Source of the DNA: Youhaiella tibetensis
Lineage (GTDB): Bacteria > Pseudomonadota > Alphaproteobacteria > Rhizobiales > Devosiaceae
DNA length: 64,000 bases
Assembly (NCBI RefSeq): GCF_008000755.1
Contig: NZ_CP041690.1
Span: 4,180,001-4,244,000, forward strand
Reading direction: 5' to 3'
Position numbers and translations under genes: made by a program. Shown here piece by piece: positions 36,950 to 44,819 of the stretch. The notes below the pieces were generated by a model. It was not told the DNA's origin. It did no database searches and worked only from the letters and a program-made list of their open reading frames with translations. Each line of letters opens with the position of its first letter. The stretch's first letter is position 1.

Positions 36950-36964
36950 GTCAAGTTACTTGAC
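36950..36964. promoter_or_regulatory. MarR operator-like inverted repeat in the divergent promoter
   Basis: GTCAAGTTACTTGAC: perfect 7-bp arms around one central T, in the 76-bp gap between the MarR gene and the divergent 104-aa gene. Arms and size fit MarR-family operators, and the sequence is nearly the same as the site at 36908-36922. Confidence 0.65.
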
Positions 36965-37001
36965 TATTATCGCAAAACCCCAGGAAACACGAGGCTTTCC
37001 A

Positions 37002-37316
37002 ATGATTGTTCACGACAATTCGATTCTCGAGGCGCTGCTGCGCGGCTCCACCCATTATCTCGATCTCGGCAATGGCGTCGAAGCGGCGGTGCATTACGGC
37101 GCCGACGGCGCGGCCGCCATGCTGGCCCCCAACGGGGGACGCCGCACCGGCCGTTGGGCGGTGACCCCGACCGGCTACCATGTCGATTGGGAGGGTGGCC
37201 CAAGCGCCGACTGGCAGATCGATATCGAGCCCGGCCGCATCGGCTATCGCGACGGCGAGGGCGTCGAAAAGGGCACCGTCACCAAGATCGTGCCGGGCAA
37301 CGCCATCGCAGCATAA
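37002..37316 (+). CDS. Small cytoplasmic protein divergent from marR, unknown function
   Basis: 104 aa, beginning MIVHDNSILEALLRGSTHYL. The rest is beta-rich and Gly-rich (AAVHYGADGAAAMLAPNGGR, TGYHVDWEGGPSADWQIDIE, YRDGEGVEKGTVTKIVPGN), with no cysteine, signal or membrane segment. Not assigned to a family. The ATG is preferred to upstream codons that overlap the operator. Its promoter region carries the MarR-type inverted repeat, so it is probably the regulator's main target. Confidence 0.72.
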   Translation: MIVHDNSILEALLRGSTHYLDLGNGVEAAVHYGADGAAAMLAPNGGRRTGRWAVTPTGYHVDWEGGPSADWQIDIEPGRIGYRDGEGVEKGTVTKIVPGNAIAA

Positions 37317-37533
37317 GGGCTGGCGTCAGGCGGGGAGCCGCGGTCACCGGGCGTGACCCTGGCCCCCCGGCCTTCGCCGGGGAAGAGTCTGCCTCGGGAA
37401 GGCCCGGGACGCATATCGAGGACCTCTGGAAGCCCGCACGAGCCGATCGGCTTCATGAGAAAACGCCCCCGATCGCCGTCACCAGCGCGAGAGCCGGGGT
37501 CGCGGGACTTTTTTCCCAGGCACGGAAAAGATG

Positions 37534-37549
37534 GGGGCCGAACGGCCCC
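37534..37549 (-). terminator. Hairpin at the terB-like stop codon
   Basis: GGGGCCG and CGGCCCC (7 bp, AA between them) start inside the stop codon of the TerB-like gene; on the minus strand CCATCTTTT follows. A modest terminator. The gap 37317-37533 also holds a CCCCGGC/GCCGGGG type hairpin near 37365-37380 and a GGTCAC/GTGACC repeat near 37345, but no gene. Confidence 0.55.
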
Positions 37550-37986
37550 TATTCGGCCTTGCGGGCCATCTGGTTGCGCAGGATGTTGCGGTCGCGGGTG
37601 GAGACCCCGATGAGCTCGGCGATGCGCCAGACCATATTGTCCTCGAGCTCGTGGTTCTTGTTGTCCGCGAACACCACCTGCCACATCATGCGCACGATCT
37701 CGATGCGCTCGTCGTCCTCGAGCGAGGAGAGCCCTGAGGTGAACTGGTAGAAATCCACCGCGTCGGCATCCCGGCGCAGGGCCTCGGCAATGAGCTTTTC
37801 GACCTCGCTCTCGTCCAGGTCGTAGTAATCCTGCAACGCCGCCTTGATGGCCTGGCGCTCCTCATCCTTGAACGAGCCGTCGATCGCCGCCAGGTGGACG
37901 AGCAGCGCCGCCACCGACAGACGCGGGTCATGAAGATCGTGGCCTGTTTCGCTTTTGGAAAACAGGCGGTTGAGAGCCTCGAACAT
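37549..37986 (-). CDS. TerB-like tellurite resistance family protein
   Basis: 145 aa, all-helical. DPRLSVAALLVHLAAIDGSFKDEERQAIKAAL is the TerB/DjlA-type acidic helical bundle, followed by DFYQFTSGLSSLEDDERIEIVRMMW and VFADNKNHELEDNMVWRIAELIG, two metal-binding-like acidic repeats. Many genomes carry lone TerB proteins without tellurite operons; the cellular role is unclear. No other ter gene is nearby. Confidence 0.88.
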   Translation of the reverse strand: MFEALNRLFSKSETGHDLHDPRLSVAALLVHLAAIDGSFKDEERQAIKAALQDYYDLDESEVEKLIAEALRRDADAVDFYQFTSGLSSLEDDERIEIVRMMWQVVFADNKNHELEDNMVWRIAELIGVSTRDRNILRNQMARKAE

Positions 37987-38154
37987 GTTGGGGCAGCTCC
38001 GGATACCAAGTATCCCAAGACATAGTGGGAGGAGCCGCGGGGCTCAATGACCGCAAGGCCACACTCGCGAAAGCTTTATCGCGCGTGTTGTCCCCAAACC
38101 GGCGCCGCCACCCCAGCCCTTCACGACTCGGCTTGACTCTTTTGAGCGCAAGTT

Positions 38155-38169
38155 GTTCTCTTTTTGTTC
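38155..38169 (+). promoter_or_regulatory. LexA box of the alphaproteobacterial type
   Basis: GTTCTCTTTTTGTTC is an exact GTTC-N7-GTTC direct repeat, the LexA site of alphaproteobacteria, 34 bp before the imuA start. It places imuA-imuB-dnaE2 under SOS control. Confidence 0.88.
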
Positions 38170-38202
38170 TAGCGAGTTCGGAACGGAAAGAGGATGTGTT
38201 CC

Positions 38203-38958
38203 ATGGGCAGCCCAGCCAAGCAGGAGGCACTTGAGGCATTGCGTGCGCGCATTGCCGCGATCGAGAATCGCCCGCCGCTGGGTGAGAGCGGGGCGGACCT
38301 GCGGCGCAAGCAGGTGGAAGGCTTTCTCGCTTCCGCCCCCGGCCTGCTCCATGAGGTCTTCACCCCCGAGGAACGCAATGCCGGCGCCACGCTCGGCTTC
38401 TCGCTCGGCCAGGCCCGCGCCCTCATCAAGCCCGACCGGCCGGCGGTTTTCTATATGGGACTGGCCCATGAGAGCCAGGAACGCGGGCTGCCCTATGGCC
38501 CTGGCCTGCAGAATTTCGGCTTCGCCCCCGAGCACCTGACGCTGGTGCGCACCCAGACCATGCCCGAGCTGCTCTGGGCGATCGAGGAAGCGCTCTCCTG
38601 CCGGGCCGTCGCCGCCGTCATCGCCGATATCGGCGGCCACCCCAAGATCCTCGATTTCACCGTGAGCCGGCGCCTGAGCCTGCGGGCCGTCAGCGGCGGC
38701 GCCTCGGTCTTCCTCAACCGCTACGGCACCGGACGCGAAGCCAGCGCCGCGCAACTGCGCTGGCGGGTGGAGCCGGCGGTGAGCGAGGGACAGCGTTTCG
38801 ATCCGCGTGCACCCGGAAATGCCCGCTGGCAGATCATTCTCGAGAAGGGACTTTTGAGCGGGGACATCAACAGGCAGGGCGACTGGAAATTGAGCTGGAA
38901 TCATGGGTTTGAACTGGACGCAGACAAGAGTATCGCACGGCAGCAAGCGGCAGCCTGA
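38203..38958 (+). CDS. imuA: ImuA, SOS translesion-synthesis accessory protein
   Basis: 251 aa, RecA/SulA-like fold without an evident Walker A. It contains HEVFTPEERNAGATLGFSLGQAR and VFYMGLAHESQERGLPYGPGL, as in alphaproteobacterial ImuA. It partners with ImuB and DnaE2 in damage-induced mutagenesis. The ATG at 38203 has AAAGAGG 9 nt upstream, whereas the ATG three codons earlier directly abuts it. First gene of the cassette and directly behind the LexA box; overlaps imuB by 56 nt. Confidence 0.92.
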   Translation: MGSPAKQEALEALRARIAAIENRPPLGESGADLRRKQVEGFLASAPGLLHEVFTPEERNAGATLGFSLGQARALIKPDRPAVFYMGLAHESQERGLPYGPGLQNFGFAPEHLTLVRTQTMPELLWAIEEALSCRAVAAVIADIGGHPKILDFTVSRRLSLRAVSGGASVFLNRYGTGREASAAQLRWRVEPAVSEGQRFDPRAPGNARWQIILEKGLLSGDINRQGDWKLSWNHGFELDADKSIARQQAAA

Positions 38959-40582
38959 ACGGCGCTATCTGGTCCTGCATGTGCCGTACTGGGCGACCGA
39001 CTGCTTCAAACGCCACGATCGCACCCTGGCTGAATCAACCCAACCCCTGGTGCTTTACGAAAAGCAGAAGAGCGCACTCAATATCGTTGCTGTCGATGCC
39101 TTGGCCGAAAAGGCCGGGCTTTCGAGCGACCTCAACCTGGCGCAGGCGCGTGCCGCCGTCCCGGGGCTGCAGGCTCGGGAAATCGACAGGCCCTTTCTTG
39201 AAGCTGCCTTCGCCGACTTTGCCGATTGGCTGTCTTTTGCCTCTCCTGTCGTTGCAGTCCTTCCCGACGTTACGGCCTTTGGCGATCTGGGTTTTGACGT
39301 CACTGGCGTTACGCACCTCTTTGGCGGGGAGCAGGCCATGCTCGCCGAGGTGCTCAAGCGGCTTGGCCATATCGGCATCCTGGCTCAAGGCGCCATTTCA
39401 TCGAGCATCGGTGCAAGCTGGGCTCTAGCCCGATATGCGCCCAGCACCATCGCCACTCATGAGCAAACCCTTGAGGGCAGTGTCCTTGCCGATCTGCCCA
39501 TCGGTGCGCTCCGGCTCGAGCGGGAACAGATATCGAGTCTCAGCCAGCTAGGCCTGCGCAGGATCGGCCAAGTCCTCGATTATGAGCGCCTCCACCTCCA
39601 GGCCCGGCTCGGTGAGAGTTTCATCCGTCGGCTCGATCAGGCCCGGGGGCGGGTTTCCGAGCAGATCCGCCCCAGAATCCCGGTGGCCGAACATTTCGTC
39701 GAACGCAGGTTCGCGGAGCCGCTTGGATTGCTCGACGATGTGCTGCTCGTGACCACCGACCTGGCCTTGCGCCTCGCCAGCGAACTGGAGATGGCAGGCC
39801 TAGGGGCCCGCAGCTTCCACCTCATGATCTATCGGGTGGATTACAAGCTGATGTGCCTCTCGGTGAACGCGGCTCGCGCCACGCGCGAGGCGAGCCATAT
39901 CGATCGTCTCTTCCGCAATCGCGCCGAACGTCTGTCGGGGGAATTCGACGCCGGTTTCGGCATCGAGATGGTCCGGCTGGCTGCAACAGAACTGTCTCCT
40001 CTCCAATCCTCGCAAACGAGCGTCTTTGCCGAGGATGACGGGACCGGCGATCTGCACCGGCTTTATGACCGCATGAGCAGCAGGCTGGGAAGCCAGGCCG
40101 TGTTGCGCACGGTTTGGGTGAACACGCACATTCCCGAAAAAGCCGCCGGTCTGGCGCCTGTTGTTACGGCCCCCGAGACGCTCTCCTTCCCAGGAGAGGA
40201 GGAGCCTCGTCCTATCCGCCTCCTGCCGGCCCCAGAGCCCATTAAGGTCACTGCGGAAGTCCCGGACGGTCCGCCCGCCAGCATGGTCTGGCGACGCATT
40301 CTTTACCGGTTCGTCAAGGCTTCCGGCCCCGAGCGCATTGGCGAGGAATGGTGGCTGGACGAATTCGAGCTTTCGGAACGACGCTTGTTGCCGCCACGCC
40401 CCGAGGATCGCAGGAAACCGGCGAGCGAGAAGCCGCGGATCGAGATCCTTCGCCACATTATTCCGAGCCGGGACTATTACGTTGCCGAAGATGATGGCGG
40501 CCGGCGTTTCTGGCTCTTCCGCCAGGGACTTTACGGAGAAGAACCCAACCCGCAGTGGTTCATGCATGGATTTTTGCCATGA
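38903..40582 (+). CDS. imuB: ImuB, catalytically inactive Y-family polymerase homologue
   Basis: 559 aa. The N-terminal two thirds follow the Y-family polymerase fold (RRYLVLHVPYWATDCFKRH, then the fingers/palm with DVTAFGDLGFDVTGVTHLFGGE) but without the catalytic acidic cluster, as expected of ImuB, which bridges DnaE2 and the beta clamp. The long C-terminus (about 330-559) is the ImuB-specific tail. Base composition looks less GC-rich than in surrounding operons, as does dnaE2. Overlaps imuA by 56 nt and dnaE2 by 4 nt (ATGA). Confidence 0.93.
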   Translation: MGLNWTQTRVSHGSKRQPERRYLVLHVPYWATDCFKRHDRTLAESTQPLVLYEKQKSALNIVAVDALAEKAGLSSDLNLAQARAAVPGLQAREIDRPFLEAAFADFADWLSFASPVVAVLPDVTAFGDLGFDVTGVTHLFGGEQAMLAEVLKRLGHIGILAQGAISSSIGASWALARYAPSTIATHEQTLEGSVLADLPIGALRLEREQISSLSQLGLRRIGQVLDYERLHLQARLGESFIRRLDQARGRVSEQIRPRIPVAEHFVERRFAEPLGLLDDVLLVTTDLALRLASELEMAGLGARSFHLMIYRVDYKLMCLSVNAARATREASHIDRLFRNRAERLSGEFDAGFGIEMVRLAATELSPLQSSQTSVFAEDDGTGDLHRLYDRMSSRLGSQAVLRTVWVNTHIPEKAAGLAPVVTAPETLSFPGEEEPRPIRLLPAPEPIKVTAEVPDGPPASMVWRRILYRFVKASGPERIGEEWWLDEFELSERRLLPPRPEDRRKPASEKPRIEILRHIIPSRDYYVAEDDGGRRFWLFRQGLYGEEPNPQWFMHGFLP

Positions 40583-43500
40583 GCGAAAATCGCTTCACGG
40601 CCAGGCGTGCCACTGAAAAGCCTGACATCCCGGCCTATGCCGAGCTGATGACCACCAGCAATTTTTCCTTCCTGCGCGGAGCGGCGCATCCGGAGGAATT
40701 GCTGACGCGCGCCGTAAGCCTGGGCATGACGGGCCTGGGCCTTTGTGACCGCAATTCCTTTGCCGGCGTCGTCCGGGCTTTTACCGCGCTGCGCGACCTG
40801 CGCGACAAGCCCGATCTGGCCGCTGCGGCCCAGCGCTTCCGCTACGTGGTGGGGGTGAGGCTGGTCTTTGCCGACGGCACGCCCGACATTCTGGCCTACC
40901 CTACGGACAGGCAGGCCTATGGGCGGCTCTGCAAACTGCTGACGACCGGCAATTTGCGTGCCGAAAAAGGCGCCTGCACGCTTCATTTTGAGGATCTCGA
41001 AGCCTTTGCCGAAGGGCAGCTTTTCATCTTCCAGGTCGACGAAGGACGTTGGGAGGAAAGCGAAGCGGCTTTGTCCACCCTCAAGGCTTTTGCCGATGGC
41101 CGGGTATGGCTGGCTGCCGGCTGCACCTATCGCGGTCAGGACCGGATGCGGCTCAACCGCCTGGCCGACCTTGCCGCCAGGAACGGCATTCCGATGCTTG
41201 CCGTCAACGACGTGCTCTACCACGAGCCCGGCCGGCGCGTGCTCCAGGATGTGGTGACCTGCATCCGCGAGCACATGACGATTTTCGAGGCCGGCCGCAC
41301 CTTGCAGAAGAACGCCGAGCGTTACCTCAAGCATCCCTTCGAGATGGCGCGCCTTTTCAGGGAGCATCCGCAAGCCATCCGCGAGACGCAGAACTTCATC
41401 GGGCGCCTCCGCTTTCGCCTGACGGACCTGGCCTACAATTATCCCGAGGAAACCGTAGGCAATGGCGAGACGGCACAGGAAACGCTCGAACGCCTGACCT
41501 GGGAAGGTGCGCATTGGCGCTATCCCAAGGGCATTCCCGAGAAGGTCAAAAGGGGGATATGGAGCGAGCTCTGTCTCATCGCCTATAAGCGCTATGCCGC
41601 TTACTTTCTGACCGTCCACGACCTCGTGCGCTTTGCCCGGCAGGAGAGGAATATCCTCTGCCAGGGGCGCGGATCGGCGGCTAATTCCATGGTCTGCTTC
41701 TGTCTGGGGGTCACCTCGGTCGACCCCGAGGTCGGCAATCTGGTCTTCGGGCGCTTCATCTCGACCGAGCGGGACGAGCCGCCCGATATCGACGTCGACT
41801 TCGAACACGAGCGGCGCGAAGAGGTCATGCAATATCTCTACGAGAAATACGGGCGCGACCGTACCGGGCTGACGGCAACGGTGGTGACCTATCGCTCGCG
41901 CGGTTCCATCCGCGAGGTTGCAAAAGTCTTCGGGCTGTCCTCGGACATGATCGCCGCTCTCAACGGCCTGAGCTGGGGCTGGCACTCGGGCCGCCTGCAT
42001 CCGGATCGGGTCCAGTCCCTGGGCTACGATCCTGACGATCCGGCCTTGAGCAAGGTCCTCGATATTGCCGGGGAGTTGACCGGCTTCCCGCGTCACCTGT
42101 CCCAGCACGTGGGCGGCTTCGTCATCACACGCGACTATCTCGACCACATCGTCCCCATCAGCAATGCCGCCATGGAGAAGAGAACCGTGGTCGAGTGGGA
42201 CAAGGACGACCTCGATGCCCTGGGCATCCTCAAGGTCGATGTGCTGGCCCTGGGCATGCTGACCTGTATCCGTCGCGCCTTCGATCTCATGCGCGAGCAT
42301 TACGGACTCGACCTGGTGCTGGAAGGCGTGTTGAACGAGGAAAAGGAAGATGTGGACCGGCGCAGACGAGGCCAGCCCGCCCTGAGCGATCGCGTTTATG
42401 CCATGACGCATCGAGCCGATACGGTCGGCGTGTTCCAGATCGAAAGCCGGGCGCAGATGTCGATGCTGCCCCGTCTCAAACCGGAAAAGTTCTACGATCT
42501 GGTCATTGAGGTGGCAATCGTACGGCCCGGCCCGATCCAGGGCGGCATGGTGCATCCCTACCTCAAGCGGCGGCAGGGCATCGAGAAGCCGGAAATCAAC
42601 CCCAGGCTCCACGAAGTCCTCGAACGGACAAAAGGTATCCCGCTCTTCCAGGAGCAGGCCATGCAGATCGCCATTGTCGGAGCCGGCTTCAGTCCGGGCG
42701 AGGCCGACCAGCTTCGGCGGGCCATGGCCACGTTCCGCCGCAACGGCACCATCCACAAGTATAAGGAGCGTTTCCTGCAGGGGATGGCCAGGAACGGCTA
42801 CGAAGCCGAGTTCGCCGAACGCTGCTTCAAGCAGATCGAGGGCTTTGCCGATTATGGCTTTCCGGAAAGCCATGCAGCGTCCTTCGCCCTGCTCGTCTAT
42901 GTTTCGTGCTGGCTCAAATGCCATTATCCCGATGTCTTCGCCTGCGCCCTGCTCAACAGCCAGCCCATGGGGTTCTATGCACCGGCCCAGCTCGTCCGCG
43001 ATGCCCGCGAGCATGGCGTCCAGATACTCGATGTCGACGTGAACCGCTCATCTGCCGACAACACCCTCGAGGACGGGCGCTGGGAGGCGGAAAATCTCAA
43101 CCGGCGTCACCAGGACATGATCAACGACATCCGGACCACCCGCGCCTTGCGGCTGGGCCTGTGCAATATCAGCGGTCTCAAGACGGACCATCGCGATCTG
43201 ATCGTTGCCCGGCGTGGGGACGGATATACATCGATCCGGGATTTCTGGTTGCGGACCGGCCTGCCGGTTTCGGTCCTGCAGAAGCTGGCGGAAGCCGATG
43301 CCTTCCGGTCCATTGGCCTGAGCCGCCGGCAGGCGCTCTGGACGGTCAAGGGCTTGATGGGAACGGCAGGTGCCGAAACCTTGCCGCTCTTTGCCGTCTC
43401 GGGCCTGCCCACCGCGCCGGCACAGGAAGGAGAGGAGAGATTGCCGCTCATGAGCGAAGGGGAATCGGTCATCCATGATTACCGGACACTCTCGCTCTCG

Positions 43501-44004
43501 CTCAAGAGCCACCCGGTGACATTCATGCGCTCGATGCTGGAGGAGCGCGCCACCCGACCTACCGAATTCCTCGCTGAGGCCGTCCCGGGCAGGATTGTCG
43601 AGGTCGCCGGGCTGGTGCTGGTGCGTCAGCGGCCCGGCACGGCCAGCGGCGTGATTTTCATGACCCTGGAAGATGAGACGGGCATCGCCAATGTCGTGGT
43701 CTGGGACAAGGTGTTTCAGGCCAATCGACGCCTGGTGCTGACCGCGCGCATGCTGGCAGTGAAAGGCGTGGTGCAGCGCGAAGGGCTAGTGGTGCACCTT
43801 GTTGCGCGATCCTTCCACGATCTCACCCCGCAATTGCTGGCGATTGCCAGTGGGCACGACCTTGGTGACGCGATACTCGCCCGTGCCGATGAGGGCAAAC
43901 GTGACCCTACTCTCGACCCCAGGTTGGCGGCAGAACGCAAGATCCAGGACTCTATCCTCCGCCAGGCCCATGCCGCCCTGCCGTCTGGGCGGAATTTTCA
44001 TTAG
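40579..44004 (+). CDS. dnaE2: Error-prone DNA polymerase DnaE2
   Basis: 1141 aa C-family polymerase used for SOS translesion synthesis. PHP domain at the N-terminus (NFSFLRGAAHPEELL, LGLCDRNSFAGV), palm with CQGRGSAANSMVCF and the catalytic PPDIDVDFEHERR (about 402-414), then KVDVLALGMLT, fingers, helix-hairpin-helix and a C-terminal OB domain (EVAGLVLVRQRPGTASGVIF). The chosen ATG overlaps the imuB stop by 4 nt; an ATG eight codons earlier is inside imuB. Ends 3 nt before the convergent carbinolamine dehydratase gene. Confidence 0.96.
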   Translation: MSENRFTARRATEKPDIPAYAELMTTSNFSFLRGAAHPEELLTRAVSLGMTGLGLCDRNSFAGVVRAFTALRDLRDKPDLAAAAQRFRYVVGVRLVFADGTPDILAYPTDRQAYGRLCKLLTTGNLRAEKGACTLHFEDLEAFAEGQLFIFQVDEGRWEESEAALSTLKAFADGRVWLAAGCTYRGQDRMRLNRLADLAARNGIPMLAVNDVLYHEPGRRVLQDVVTCIREHMTIFEAGRTLQKNAERYLKHPFEMARLFREHPQAIRETQNFIGRLRFRLTDLAYNYPEETVGNGETAQETLERLTWEGAHWRYPKGIPEKVKRGIWSELCLIAYKRYAAYFLTVHDLVRFARQERNILCQGRGSAANSMVCFCLGVTSVDPEVGNLVFGRFISTERDEPPDIDVDFEHERREEVMQYLYEKYGRDRTGLTATVVTYRSRGSIREVAKVFGLSSDMIAALNGLSWGWHSGRLHPDRVQSLGYDPDDPALSKVLDIAGELTGFPRHLSQHVGGFVITRDYLDHIVPISNAAMEKRTVVEWDKDDLDALGILKVDVLALGMLTCIRRAFDLMREHYGLDLVLEGVLNEEKEDVDRRRRGQPALSDRVYAMTHRADTVGVFQIESRAQMSMLPRLKPEKFYDLVIEVAIVRPGPIQGGMVHPYLKRRQGIEKPEINPRLHEVLERTKGIPLFQEQAMQIAIVGAGFSPGEADQLRRAMATFRRNGTIHKYKERFLQGMARNGYEAEFAERCFKQIEGFADYGFPESHAASFALLVYVSCWLKCHYPDVFACALLNSQPMGFYAPAQLVRDAREHGVQILDVDVNRSSADNTLEDGRWEAENLNRRHQDMINDIRTTRALRLGLCNISGLKTDHRDLIVARRGDGYTSIRDFWLRTGLPVSVLQKLAEADAFRSIGLSRRQALWTVKGLMGTAGAETLPLFAVSGLPTAPAQEGEERLPLMSEGESVIHDYRTLSLSLKSHPVTFMRSMLEERATRPTEFLAEAVPGRIVEVAGLVLVRQRPGTASGVIFMTLEDETGIANVVVWDKVFQANRRLVLTARMLAVKGVVQREGLVVHLVARSFHDLTPQLLAIASGHDLGDAILARADEGKRDPTLDPRLAAERKIQDSILRQAHAALPSGRNFH

Positions 44005-44007
44005 GGG

Positions 44008-44295
44008 CTATTCGATCAGCGCGTCGATCCTGCGGGCCAGTTCGATGTCGTTGCGCGTCACCCCGCCCGCGTCGTGGGTGGAAAGCGAGATGGCGACCAC
44101 ATTGTAGGAATTGGACCAGTCCGGATGGTGGCCCGCCTTTTCGGCCAGCAACGCCACCCGGGTCATGAAGGCGAAGGCCTCCGAGAAATCGCGGAAGCCA
44201 AAGCTGCGGAAGATGGACTTGCGCTCCTCGTCATAGTCCCAGGGCATTTCGGCAAGCGCGGCGTTGCGTTCGGCTTCGGCGATGAGATCGGCCAT
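44008..44295 (-). CDS. phhB: Pterin-4a-carbinolamine dehydratase
   Basis: 95 aa. Dehydrates 4a-hydroxytetrahydropterin and can act as a transcription co-factor. Typical segments are SIFRSFGFRDFSEAFAFMTR, AEKAGHHPDWSNSYNVV (the His-His-Pro of the active site) and LSTHDAGGVTRNDIELARRI. The ATG at 44295 has GGAGG 9 nt upstream; the longer open frame is discarded. The structured element and EcfG-type promoter at 44332-44444 lie directly upstream on the same strand. Confidence 0.93.
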   Translation of the reverse strand: MADLIAEAERNAALAEMPWDYDEERKSIFRSFGFRDFSEAFAFMTRVALLAEKAGHHPDWSNSYNVVAISLSTHDAGGVTRNDIELARRIDALIE

Positions 44296-44331
44296 GTCGA
44301 GGATCCTCCGGGGATAAAGGGGCACGATAAG

Positions 44332-44412
44332 CAAAACCCCCGTCCTGGGCTCGGGGTCCCGGCTAACGAGCCGGGCCAATCCGTGGGCGGGGGCTTGCGA
44401 CAAATGTCGCAA
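44332..44412 (-). ncRNA. Candidate stress-induced small RNA or attenuated leader upstream of phhB
   Basis: Read on the minus strand from the predicted EcfG start near 44411, about 80 nt contain: an 18-bp palindrome TTGCGACATTTGTCGCAA (44412-44395), an outer CCCCCG (44393-44388) able to pair with CGGGGG (44342-44337), an inner CCCGGCT/AGCCGGG hairpin (44375-44358), an alternative CCCCG/CGGGG terminator stem (44356-44338) and then TTTTGCTT. No start codon with a ribosome site lies inside. Either a terminated small RNA or a phhB leader with two exclusive folds. The larger gap 44296-44819 also holds repeat copy B and the lpdA terminator. Confidence 0.45.
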
Positions 44413-44418
44413 AGCCAC

Positions 44419-44444
44419 AACGACGGGGCACCCCGAGGGGTTCC
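44419..44444 (-). promoter_or_regulatory. EcfG-type (general stress response) promoter
   Basis: On the minus strand GGAAC (44444-44440), 17 bp, CGTT (44422-44419), an exact EcfG consensus. It would start transcription near 44411, directly at the palindromic 5' end of the candidate RNA upstream of phhB. Confidence 0.65.
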
Positions 44445-44566
44445 AGCGCGTAGCCGCCGACAATGCTTCAGAGCCAGGGTCGGGGCCGACGGCTGCTCAA
44501 CGCGGGTGGCGAGGGGACTTCTGTGTAGCAGTGATGAGGGGGGCGCGAAAATTCAGCGGATGGTTC

Positions 44567-44673
44567 GTCTCCCTCCCCTTGTGAGGAGGGATTGCGGGTG
44601 GGGTGAGCCCCAGACTTCGAGACTCGCATCTCCCCCACCCTTGTTCCCTCCCCACAAGGGGGAGGGAGACCTG
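44567..44673. repeat. Palindromic intergenic repeat, copy B
   Basis: Arms CTCCCTCCCCTTGTGAGGAG (left) and CTCCCCACAAGGGGGAGGGA (right) are near-perfect inverted repeats around a variable centre. The whole 107 bp aligns with copy A at 20111-20221, right arms almost identical. No open frame or terminal direct repeat suggests a transposase-bearing element. Confidence 0.75.
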
Positions 44674-44783
44674 CCGGCGCGATACGGCATGAATACAGGG
44701 CCGGCTGCGCACGGGAAGATCGGTGAGAGTGGCGAGTTGGTCGCAAAGTGTGCTCGGCTACGCGGGGGGCCAGCGCTCGAAGC

Positions 44784-44806
44784 AAAAGGGGGCCGCAGCC
44801 CCCTTT
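44784..44806 (-). terminator. Rho-independent terminator of lpdA
   Basis: AAAGGGGGC (44785-44793) and GCCCCCTTT (44798-44806) are perfect arms around CGCA; on the minus strand the hairpin runs into TTTTGCTT. It begins 14 nt after the lpdA stop and closes the TCA-cycle transcription unit. Confidence 0.88.
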
Positions 44807-44819
44807 CAATCCACTGCCA

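Noticed and set aside
44296-44463. N-terminal extension of the carbinolamine dehydratase frame
   Set aside because: The segment overlaps the structured element and the EcfG-type promoter, and the shorter start has GGAGG at proper spacing.
20111-44673. Possibility that the two palindromic repeats bound a composite mobile region
   Set aside because: The 24 kb between them is ordinary housekeeping DNA with conserved order, no transposase and no target duplication visible.
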